A DNA stretch of 64,000 nucleotides from Alphaproteobacteria bacterium (GTDB taxonomy: Bacteria; Pseudomonadota; Alphaproteobacteria; SMXP01). This document shows positions 1 through 7,286 of this stretch, one piece after another. The stretch lies in assembly GCA_028285305.1 (NCBI GenBank), contig JANQPV010000055.1, forward strand, positions 33,686-97,685, read 5' to 3'. The notes under the pieces were generated by a model that saw only the letters and a program-made list of their open reading frames with translations, was not told the DNA's origin and did not search any database. The translations under genes were made by a program, and so were the position numbers. Position 1 is the stretch's first letter. Every line of letters starts with the position of its first letter.

Positions 1-1
1 G

Positions 2-175
2 TCGGCAGGTCATTCCATTTCGCCTCACAAATGCCTGGCGGGCGACGTATTGAGAGGGGCGATCCGGCCTTCGGACTGCCCTTACTTCAAAGGTGAGTGC
101 ACGCCCGACCACCCGTTGGGTGCACCCATGGTGTCCTCAGAAGGTGCGTGTGCAGCCTATTACAGCTATCAATAG
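2..175 (+). CDS. hypD: HypD C-terminal fragment (hydrogenase maturation), cut by the window edge
   Basis: Only the last 57 codons are present, read in the frame starting at base 2 and ending at TAG 173-175. The tail contains [14 protein letters not shown], then [18 protein letters not shown] and a final [14 protein letters not shown], which is the typical Cys-rich C-terminus of HypD. HypD is the iron-sulfur scaffold that, with HypC, assembles the Fe(CN)2CO unit of NiFe hydrogenases in the cytoplasm. The stop codon overlaps the Shine-Dalgarno sequence of hypE, so the two are co-transcribed and probably translationally coupled. The rest of the hyp/hydrogenase cluster should lie to the left of the window. 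Identification is by recognised sequence pattern, not by a search. Confidence 0.85.
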   Translation, partial: SAGHSISPHKCLAGDVLRGAIRPSDCPYFKGECTPDHPLGAPMVSSEGACAAYYSYQ

Positions 176-186
176 GGAAGTGCCAA

Positions 187-1236
187 GTGTCGGATACACC
201 TAGTTTTACGCCTTCCTGCCCGATACCAAATTCCAGAAATGAACTGATCACGCTCGCGCACGGAGGCGGAGGCTCCAAAACACAGTCTCTCTTAGACAAC
301 GTATTCCGTCCGCTATTCAGCAACGATTATCTGAATCAGAGCCATGACGGCGCGGTTGTTCCAACACGGAACCAAAGCGCCTTTACAACAGACAGCTATG
401 TCGTCGAACCCCTGTTCTTTCCTGGCGGCGATATAGGATCATTATCCGTCAACGGAACGGTAAACGACTTGGCAATGTGCGGGGCACAACCTCTCTATCT
501 GAGCGCTTCGTTTATCATCCAGGAAGGACTTCCCCTAAACGACCTTATCCGTATTGCGCAGTCCATGGCTAATGCAGCGGCGGCGGCTCGGGTCAAGATC
601 GTCACCGGCGATACCAAGGTCATTGAACAACATGGCGGGGCAGGACTAATGATCAATACAGCTGGGGTTGGGTCTGTGGAGGTCGAAACGGAGCTGACTC
701 CTCGATCTGTTGAAGCCGGTGACGTTATACTCCTGAGCGGAGACGTCGGGCGCCACGGAATTGCGGTTATGGCAAAACGCGAAGGGCTCGATTTCCAAAC
801 CGATCTGGAAAGTGATTGCGCGGGTGTCGCGAAAGAAACGCTTGAATTGATCAGGAACGGCATCGATCTCCATTGTCTGAGAGATCCGACCCGGGGCGGA
901 TTGGCATCGATATTGGTCGAGATCGCCCGAGATGGAGGCTTTGACATCCAAATGGATGAAATGTCCGTTCCCGTTCATGATGCCGTGCGAGGCGCGGCGG
1001 AGATACTTGGGCTAGATCCCCTGTACATTCCGTGCGAGGGGCGCTTTGTTGCGTTCTTGCCTGAAGCACAAGCAAGCCGCGCGGTTCGCCTTCTGAATGC
1101 GATCTATGGCTCTCCCCGGGCGAAGATCATCGGAAGCGTGAAAGAGGGAACGGGAATTGTGAGCCTTCAAACTCAGATAGGCAGCGTGCGTGCGCTCGAC
1201 CTTTTGAGCGGGGAACAATTGCCCCGGATTTGCTAG
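187..1236 (+). CDS. hypE: HypE, carbamoyl dehydratase for NiFe-hydrogenase cyanide ligands
   Basis: The protein has about 349 residues. HypE accepts a carbamoyl group from HypF on its C-terminal cysteine and dehydrates it with ATP to a thiocyanate, the source of the CN ligands of the NiFe active site. Visible hallmarks are the N-terminal AHGGGG near residue 24, the PurM-like ATP-binding core with GGDIGSLSVNGTVNDLAM and VTGDTKV, and the required C-terminal PRIC. An upstream ATG at 97 is in frame, but I prefer GTG 187 because AGGGAAG lies at 174-180 and the homology begins just after it. It is 11 bp after hypD. No hydrogenase structural gene is in the window. Confidence 0.93.
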   Translation: MSDTPSFTPSCPIPNSRNELITLAHGGGGSKTQSLLDNVFRPLFSNDYLNQSHDGAVVPTRNQSAFTTDSYVVEPLFFPGGDIGSLSVNGTVNDLAMCGAQPLYLSASFIIQEGLPLNDLIRIAQSMANAAAAARVKIVTGDTKVIEQHGGAGLMINTAGVGSVEVETELTPRSVEAGDVILLSGDVGRHGIAVMAKREGLDFQTDLESDCAGVAKETLELIRNGIDLHCLRDPTRGGLASILVEIARDGGFDIQMDEMSVPVHDAVRGAAEILGLDPLYIPCEGRFVAFLPEAQASRAVRLLNAIYGSPRAKIIGSVKEGTGIVSLQTQIGSVRALDLLSGEQLPRIC

Positions 1237-1252
1237 CCCGCTTCGGTCTCAG

Positions 1253-1266
1253 TTGAGATGGATCAA
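1253..1266. promoter_or_regulatory. Fnr/FixK-type box TTGAG-atgg-ATCAA
   Basis: This is a near-palindromic 14-mer matching the Fnr/FixK consensus TTGAT-N4-ATCAA with one mismatch. It lies between hypE and the 2-oxoacid dehydrogenase operon, centred about 77 bp before the ATG at 1337. That spacing is similar to other such sites in the window. Confidence 0.55.
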
Positions 1267-1336
1267 GGTCCATCCGAGCGACATCCTGAAGATCTGATGT
1301 GAGCGCGGTTCGCTCCATTTGGAAGAGGTAGCATCA

Positions 1337-2410
1337 ATGGTGACCGTCCAAGACATTCCGTTTGTGCAATTTCTTGATAGGACCGGATCACCTGTTGGCA
1401 GCTTACCCTCGTTCGCGAAGGATTCGAGGAACCTGATCCCGTTCTACAAAGCTATGGTCCGTACGCGGGTGTTCGATGAAAAAGTCGTGGCTCTCCAACG
1501 CACGGGCCGGATGGGTACGTATGCCTCTTCGCTGGGACAAGAAGCCGTATCGATTGGAATTGCGAGCGCCATGGCGGAAGAGGACGTCTTTCTTCCTTCG
1601 TTCCGCGAACAAGGCGGACAATTGTGGCGCGGCGTATCCATGGTGGAGATTCTCCAATTCTGGGGAGGCGATGAACGCGGCAGTGACTTCAAAGGTCCCG
1701 CCAAAGACTTTCCCGTCTGTATACCGGTCGCAAGTCAATTTCCGCATGCGGCAGGTGTGGGACTGGCCATGAGACTGCGAAGTGAACACAGAGTCGCCGT
1801 TGTGGTTGGCGGGGACGGTTCGACGTCCAAGGGTGATTTCTACGAGGCGCTGAACGTCTCTGCTCTATGGTCCTTGCCCGTCGTTTTTGTCGTTACAAAC
1901 AACCAATGGGCCATCTCGGTTCCCCGCAACGAGCAAACGGCGGCGGATACCCTGGCGCACAAAGCTATTTCTGCGGGTATGCCGGGCGAACAGGTAGACG
2001 GCAATGACGTGATCGCCGTACACGAATGTGTTGGGCGTGCGCGTAAGCGGGCTTTGGGCGGTGAAGGTCCAACCTTGATCGAGGCCGTTACCTACCGGCT
2101 CAGTGATCATACCACAGCAGACGATGCAAGCCGGTACCGCGAAGATACCGAGGTCACAGAGAATTGGAAGCATGAGCCAAATGAGCGCCTGCGGACATAC
2201 TTGGCAGCAACTGGCGTCTGGACGAAAGAAGATGAAGAACAGTTGTTAAAAGACTGCCGGACCGCTGTGGACGATGCGGCGCAAACCTATCTTGCTCTGG
2301 AACCAGAATTGCCCCGGGCCATGTTCGATTATCTGTTTGAGCGGAGACCGGCCGAATTAGATGAACAGTATACGAATATAGTGAGTGCAAGGAGCGCGGA
2401 ACATGCCTGA
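1337..2410 (+). CDS. 2-oxoacid dehydrogenase E1 component, alpha subunit (pyruvate or branched-chain type)
   Basis: The protein has about 357 residues. It is the thiamin-diphosphate-binding half of the alpha2beta2 E1 that decarboxylates a 2-oxoacid and reductively acylates the lipoyl group of E2. The ThDP/Mg motif runs from GDG (about residue 159) to NN (about residue 188). ATG 1337 is chosen over ATG 1319 because GGAAGAGG at 1321-1328 is correctly spaced for it. It overlaps the E1 beta gene by 8 bp. The downstream amino-acid dehydrogenase makes a branched-chain or other amino-acid-derived 2-oxoacid a plausible substrate, but sequence alone does not separate pyruvate from branched-chain substrates. 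An Fnr-type site lies upstream. Confidence 0.88.
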   Translation: MVTVQDIPFVQFLDRTGSPVGSLPSFAKDSRNLIPFYKAMVRTRVFDEKVVALQRTGRMGTYASSLGQEAVSIGIASAMAEEDVFLPSFREQGGQLWRGVSMVEILQFWGGDERGSDFKGPAKDFPVCIPVASQFPHAAGVGLAMRLRSEHRVAVVVGGDGSTSKGDFYEALNVSALWSLPVVFVVTNNQWAISVPRNEQTAADTLAHKAISAGMPGEQVDGNDVIAVHECVGRARKRALGGEGPTLIEAVTYRLSDHTTADDASRYREDTEVTENWKHEPNERLRTYLAATGVWTKEDEEQLLKDCRTAVDDAAQTYLALEPELPRAMFDYLFERRPAELDEQYTNIVSARSAEHA

Positions 2411-3383
2411 GCTCACTTTGGTGGAAGCCGTTCGTCAAGCCCTTGAATACGCGATGTTGGAAGATGATAACGTCATCGTCTTCGGCGAAGACGTCGGGAT
2501 TAACGGCGGAGTCTTTCGCGCGACAGACGGACTTGTACAACGTTTCGGTTCTTCGCGCGTTCGCGATACGCCGTTGTCCGAAACACTGATAGCGGGAATG
2601 GCTGTTGGTGCGGCCGTAGAAGGGATGCGGCCGGTGGCGGAGATCCAATTTATGGGATTCCTATACCCGGCGATCGACCAATTGGTAAACCATGCTTCCC
2701 GGATGCGCACGCGGACACGAGGGAGGCTAACGTGTCCGATGGTGCTTAGAGTGCCGTTTGGCGGGGGCATCCATGCACCGGAACATCACTCCGAAAGTGC
2801 CGAAGCGATGCTTACGCACATTCCCGGACTTCGAGTGGTCATCCCGTCGTCACCCGCCCGCGCTTATGGTTTGCTGTTGGCCGCGATCAGGAGCCCGGAT
2901 CCGGTGGTGTTTTTGGAGCCGAAGCGCCTCTACCGGATAGAGCGCGAACCCGTTGACAGTGGAGGAGAAGCGCTCCCCCTGGACACAGCTTTCCGGTTGA
3001 ACGAGGGCGATCATGTGTCGATCATATCTTGGGGCGCGATGATCCACGAATGTAGTCAAGCGGTGAGTCTATTATCTGAGCAAGGAGTATCTGTTGATCT
3101 GATTGACCTCGCGACTCTTAGCCCGTTGGATGAAGAAACCGTGCTAGAATCCGTTCGCAAGACGGGGAGGTGCCTGATCGTTCATGAGGCTGCGCGCACG
3201 GCTGGATTCGGCGCGGAGATTGCGGCCCGGGTGGCAGAGAAGGAGCTTCTGAGCCTGCTTGCGCCCATTCGCCGTGTGACCGGGTACGACACGGTCATGC
3301 CGCTACCGAAGCTTGAACACCAATTCATGCCGACGACGGAGAAAATCGTCCAGGCGGCTCTTGAAAGTATGGAGTATGCATGA
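2403..3383 (+). CDS. 2-oxoacid dehydrogenase E1 component, beta subunit
   Basis: The protein has about 326 residues. It is the transketolase-like beta subunit that completes the E1 active site and docks E2. Recognisable features are the N-terminal LTLVEAVRQAL and EDNVIVFGEDVG, then DTPLSE, PVAEIQFMGF and the C-terminal transketolase domain (VDLIDLATLSPLDEETVLESVRKTGR). ATG 2403 has AAGGAG at 2389-2394, which decides against the in-frame ATG at 2385. It overlaps the E1 alpha stop by 8 bp and the E2 start by 4 bp (ATGA), so the subunits are translationally coupled. Confidence 0.9.
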   Translation: MPELTLVEAVRQALEYAMLEDDNVIVFGEDVGINGGVFRATDGLVQRFGSSRVRDTPLSETLIAGMAVGAAVEGMRPVAEIQFMGFLYPAIDQLVNHASRMRTRTRGRLTCPMVLRVPFGGGIHAPEHHSESAEAMLTHIPGLRVVIPSSPARAYGLLLAAIRSPDPVVFLEPKRLYRIEREPVDSGGEALPLDTAFRLNEGDHVSIISWGAMIHECSQAVSLLSEQGVSVDLIDLATLSPLDEETVLESVRKTGRCLIVHEAARTAGFGAEIAARVAEKELLSLLAPIRRVTGYDTVMPLPKLEHQFMPTTEKIVQAALESMEYA

Positions 3384-4507
3384 GCACCTTCAGCTTGCCA
3401 GATTTGGGCGAGGGCCTCATTGAAGCGGAAATCGTTGCATGGCACGTCTCGGTGGGGGACCGAGTGGTTGCGGATCAGCCATTAGTTTCCGTGGAAACCG
3501 ACAAAGCCGTCGTTGAGATTCCGGCGCCGCATTCGGGTGTTGTGGTAGCGACCCACGGGAATCCCGGCGACATCGTTCATGTGGGGGAGCCTTTGGCAGA
3601 AATACAGCCACGCGGCGCGAAACATGAGTATGCGGATACCGGTGCCGTAGTTGGGCGACTTGAGACAAGCCACGAGAAAACCGCCAAGACAAAGTCAGAA
3701 CCTCCTATAGCGCAGCCCATGCGAAAAGCGTCCCGAGTACTGGCTGTTCCTGCTGCCCGGGCTTTGGCAGGGAAGCTTGCCGTTGATCTGACCAAAGTTG
3801 AGGGCTCCGGACCCAAAGGCTCGATCACCGTTGAGGATATTCGGCGCACGCACGAATCTCAACTGCCCGAGGGATTTGAGAGAATGCATGGTGCCCGCCG
3901 AGCGATGGCACAGCGAATGGCGGATGCCGGCCGTCAAGTTGTGCCGGCAACCGTAACGCTCGAGTCTGACGTCACGCACTGGTGGACGCCCGACGCTGAC
4001 GTTCTGGTCCGCCTCCTGCGTGCTCTCGGTTCCGCATGCAAGAGCGAACCCTCCCTAAATGCATCATTTGACGGCGGACGGTTAGCTCGGCGTTTGAACG
4101 AACATGTCGATGTCGGCGTGGCGGTTGATCTTCCCGACGCATTGTTGGTCCCAGTCATTCGCGGCGTCGAAATGAAATCGGAGCAGGCTCTGCACGCGGA
4201 ACTGAATGAGCTTGTCCAGCGGGCGCGCTTGCGCTCGCTTCGGAAGGACGAAATGTCGGGAGCGACCATCACTTTGTCGAATTTCGGCGCCATCGGAGGA
4301 ATATTCGCTTCATTGGTCGTGACCCCTCCCCAAGTTGCGATCGTCGGAGTGGGACGGGTCCAAGAAAGGGCTAAGTGTCAAGATGGCGGCTATCAAACCC
4401 GCAGGGTATTACCCCTGTCATTGAGTTTCGATCACCGCGCGGTGACGGGAGGCGAGGCGGCGCGTTTTCTATCAACCGTCGCCCAAGACCTGAGTTTGGC
4501 GGATTAG
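3380..4507 (+). CDS. 2-oxoacid dehydrogenase E2, lipoyl acyltransferase
   Basis: The protein has about 375 residues and one N-terminal lipoyl domain, with the lipoylated lysine at about K42 in ETDKAVVEIP. A peripheral-subunit-binding domain lies at about 117-155 (VPAARALAGK to KGSITVEDIRR), followed by the C-terminal acyltransferase domain. E2 transfers the acyl group from lipoamide to CoA and forms the core of the complex. Oddly, the conserved DHRxxDG active-site motif reads DHRAVTGG near 351-358, so the aspartate position is threonine. I believe such variants exist in this family, but catalysis should not be taken for granted. E3 is not encoded nearby. Confidence 0.88.
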   Translation: MSTFSLPDLGEGLIEAEIVAWHVSVGDRVVADQPLVSVETDKAVVEIPAPHSGVVVATHGNPGDIVHVGEPLAEIQPRGAKHEYADTGAVVGRLETSHEKTAKTKSEPPIAQPMRKASRVLAVPAARALAGKLAVDLTKVEGSGPKGSITVEDIRRTHESQLPEGFERMHGARRAMAQRMADAGRQVVPATVTLESDVTHWWTPDADVLVRLLRALGSACKSEPSLNASFDGGRLARRLNEHVDVGVAVDLPDALLVPVIRGVEMKSEQALHAELNELVQRARLRSLRKDEMSGATITLSNFGAIGGIFASLVVTPPQVAIVGVGRVQERAKCQDGGYQTRRVLPLSLSFDHRAVTGGEAARFLSTVAQDLSLAD

Positions 4508-4534
4508 TGGATGATTTCCTTGAGGGAGAAGAGG

Positions 4535-5641
4535 ATGGATAGTTTTCAGTTCTGTGATGATCTCGGTCCGGAGAAAATCGTCACCTTATATGATCCGGCG
4601 ACCAATATGCGTGCGATTGTTGTCGTTGACAACGTGGCCTGCGGGCCCTCAATTGGAGGTACACGAATGGCTCCTGACGTCGGTGTGGAGGAGTGTTTCC
4701 GCTTGGCGCGCGCAATGACGCTGAAGAATGCAGCAGCTGGTCTCCCTCACGGTGGTGGAAAGTCGGTGATCTTCGCGGATCCCGCCATGCCTCTGCCCGA
4801 GAAAGAAAAAATCGTCCGATCGTTTGCTCGCGCCGTCGAGCAAATCACTGACTACATCGTTGGGCCCGACATGGGCACGAATGAATTGGCGATGGCCTGG
4901 GTGCAAGACGAAATCGGACGAGCCGTCGGCCTGCCGCCGGAAATTGGCGGCATTCCGCTTGACGAAATCGGTGCGACAGGGTGGGGTGTCGCCGCGGCGG
5001 CCCGTGTTGCTAAGGACTTTTGCGATCTAGAACTAACGGGCGCTCGCGTTGCCGTTCAGGGATATGGCGCTGTAGGAAGGCATGCCGCCCGTTTTCTCGC
5101 GAACGAAGGGGCCATACTTGTCGCTGCTTCAGACTCAAAAGGCACCGTCATCGACTCCGACGGGTTGAACATAGACGCTCTGGAAGCTGCAAAATCTTCA
5201 GGCGGCTCCGTGTTAGACGCGGAAGTCGGCGAGAAACGCGAACAAGACGCCATAATCAGTGTTCCATGCGACATTTGGATTCCGGCTGCGCGCCCCGACG
5301 TCATTACCATGGACAATGTTGACGAACTCAAGACAAGGCTCATATTACAAGGTGCGAACATCCCTATCACTCTCGATGCGGAGAAGTACTTGCACGAAAA
5401 GAGTGTCGTGTCGGTGCCGGATTTTATCGCCAATGCGGGAGGTGTGATTTGCGCTGCTGTGGAATATGCGGGCGGCAGTCAAACACAAGCCCTAGATCTC
5501 ATCGAAGAGAAAGTTTCAACAAACACGAAAGCAGTCTTGCGCTCGTCCCAAACCACAGGGAGTTTACCGCGTGAAGCTGCAAATCAGATCGCGCTCGAAC
5601 GGGTCCACAAGGCGATGTCTTATCGTTGGTCGTTCCATTGA
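4535..5641 (+). CDS. Glu/Leu/Phe/Val dehydrogenase family protein
   Basis: The protein has about 368 residues. It is an NAD(P)-dependent oxidative deaminase of the leucine/glutamate dehydrogenase family that converts an amino acid to its 2-oxoacid and ammonia. The substrate domain shows GPSIGGTRM and MTLKNAAAGLPHGGGKS, including the two conserved lysines. The Rossmann domain shows VAVQGYGAVGRHAARFL, and further on VPDFIANAGGVI. ATG 4535 is chosen over 4511 because GAGGGAGAAGAGG lies just before it. It is the last gene of the E1 alpha-E1 beta-E2 operon, so its 2-oxoacid product may feed that complex. Amino-acid specificity cannot be read from the sequence. Confidence 0.85.
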   Translation: MDSFQFCDDLGPEKIVTLYDPATNMRAIVVVDNVACGPSIGGTRMAPDVGVEECFRLARAMTLKNAAAGLPHGGGKSVIFADPAMPLPEKEKIVRSFARAVEQITDYIVGPDMGTNELAMAWVQDEIGRAVGLPPEIGGIPLDEIGATGWGVAAAARVAKDFCDLELTGARVAVQGYGAVGRHAARFLANEGAILVAASDSKGTVIDSDGLNIDALEAAKSSGGSVLDAEVGEKREQDAIISVPCDIWIPAARPDVITMDNVDELKTRLILQGANIPITLDAEKYLHEKSVVSVPDFIANAGGVICAAVEYAGGSQTQALDLIEEKVSTNTKAVLRSSQTTGSLPREAANQIALERVHKAMSYRWSFH

Positions 5642-5659
5642 CCGGGCCGTCATGCGCAA

Positions 5660-7015
5660 TCAATCACGAATCTGAAGTCGGCGAAGAATATAAAAGTTGT
5701 CTTCAATCGCTTGGCGCTGTGCCTTATAGACTGAAACACTATCGTGTTCACCCTCATACATACGGACAAAGTGACGGCACCGCTCATCTGCGGATACGCC
5801 ATAAATCGGTGCGACATTGCTTCGGAACTCATCAACGGAAAGTGCCTTGTTTAGCGTCACACCATCCGTTGGCAAATTATCGTAATCAAGATTCGAATGG
5901 TCTAGAAATCCCTTTTCGAGAAAAATCCCATCGCGTGAAATCATTGCGTTGAAGAGATAATCCGGTTGATCTGTTTCGGTCCGATACCAGCAAGGAGGAT
6001 CATCAAGGCCCGCCCTTGTGTACTCTTGCCGAGCAGCGTCGATCGCGTCCTCCATTGTTTTGTTCTGAGCACGCAAATCGGAGTTTTCAGTGGCGAGTGA
6101 CGCAGTCTTTTCGTTCAGCCGTTCAATCTCACCTGCCTGTTCACGCGCAAGGTCCTCGAATTTGGCGAGTGCGTCTTCCAGTTCGTTTGTCCGGTCCGCT
6201 GCCACCGGTTCGGAGTCCTCCGCATCCGGAGCCACCGCCGTCGACTGATAGCCGTAGTAAGACGCGATTGCAAAGAGCGCCAAAGCGGCTAAACCAGTCG
6301 TTATATCGTTCAACAGGCCGCTAGATTTGTGCCTCGCGGAGTGCCGTTCGTTTGCCGAAAAGCGCATGTGTGGCGTTATCTTCTGAGCTTGCCGTTCGCC
6401 GATTATACGGTTCCGGTGGTCCAACCAATACAAGTGGACCGCCGTGGGTTGGCCAGGTTTTTCAGGATTGTAGGCAAAGTCGACAATATGGGGGTGAAGC
6501 CTCGAATGTGCATTGAGGCGCTTTCCGTGTGGATCTTGATACGAATTCTGGATGACAAGCCGGCGATCCAAGGCCGACGGTAAGCGATGATGGTGCGGTC
6601 TAGGGGCCAACGCGTGAGCGAGCAGCCATCGCGCGCGCTTCATTTCGGAGACATCAATTTCTGTCTCTTGTTCTGTTGACGGTCCGCCCACCCACAATTG
6701 GAGATCCCGATTGGAAAGGTCTCGGAAGGAACGGTTTGAATCTACTAAGCAGCTGTGCAAATTCTCGGTCACACCAAACATTCGGCGCACACGCCCTCCA
6801 AACCACGGGGGACGGCCGATCGCGTCAAAGAAGCCACGGTCTATACCCAATTCGCGTACAGCGTGGCGGGCCGAATGCAAGGACTCAAACGGCCCGAGCC
6901 AGTTGATCTGTAACTCGCTGAAACTCTTTTGAGTCCCGGCGCCGCCGGCCACCGGGAATCGTTCCCCGACGCGATACCGGAGCTTACGATTCTTAGATGG
7001 TGTTGAATGTAACAC
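5660..7015 (-). CDS. Unknown membrane-anchored coiled-coil protein
   Basis: The protein has about 451 residues and belongs to no family I recognise. Visible parts are a long hydrophilic N-terminal half (1-235, rich in Arg and His), one transmembrane segment at about 236-256 (TTGLAALALFAIASYYGY), a charged coiled coil at about 274-330, and a C-terminal domain beginning near PPCWYRTETDQP (340-352). The topology suggests an inner-membrane protein with the coiled coil and C-terminal domain outside. The predicted GTG start at 7015 is preceded by TAG two codons earlier and has a poor ribosome binding site, so the true start may be further in. The gene is convergent with the amino-acid dehydrogenase gene. 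Confidence 0.6.
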   Translation of the reverse strand: MLHSTPSKNRKLRYRVGERFPVAGGAGTQKSFSELQINWLGPFESLHSARHAVRELGIDRGFFDAIGRPPWFGGRVRRMFGVTENLHSCLVDSNRSFRDLSNRDLQLWVGGPSTEQETEIDVSEMKRARWLLAHALAPRPHHHRLPSALDRRLVIQNSYQDPHGKRLNAHSRLHPHIVDFAYNPEKPGQPTAVHLYWLDHRNRIIGERQAQKITPHMRFSANERHSARHKSSGLLNDITTGLAALALFAIASYYGYQSTAVAPDAEDSEPVAADRTNELEDALAKFEDLAREQAGEIERLNEKTASLATENSDLRAQNKTMEDAIDAARQEYTRAGLDDPPCWYRTETDQPDYLFNAMISRDGIFLEKGFLDHSNLDYDNLPTDGVTLNKALSVDEFRSNVAPIYGVSADERCRHFVRMYEGEHDSVSVYKAQRQAIEDNFYILRRLQIRD

Positions 7016-7126
7016 TTCCTATTCCTTCGGCCTGCAGATGTTGGTGTTCGACGCGAAAATGGCTGAGCGAAGGTGCAGTTTGGGCGAAGCCAATTCAAAA
7101 TATCGCGGGTACGCTCAAAACGCGCC

Positions 7127-7140
7127 TTGATGGGAATCAA
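7127..7140. promoter_or_regulatory. Perfect Fnr/FixK box TTGAT-ggga-ATCAA
   Basis: This exact consensus 14-mer lies in the 271-bp space between the divergent genes starting at 7015 (minus) and 7287 (plus). It could act on either. Its presence argues that this interval is a promoter region and not coding. Confidence 0.65.
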
Positions 7141-7286
7141 GTCTCGCCGTGGAAAGGCGATCCATTCGCACAAGGTGCGCCATTTGATCTTCATCAACGC
7201 GGGCCGTGCCGTGGCATCTATCATCCTTCGAGACGCAGGGGCAATCCACGAGGAAAGGATCGTGAGAGCGAAACTTTTGAGCCCAT

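Noticed and set aside
495..1318. Several antisense ORFs of 60-150 codons over hypE and similar ones over other genes
   Set aside because: Shadows of well-supported genes in other frames; composition follows the real gene's codon pattern.
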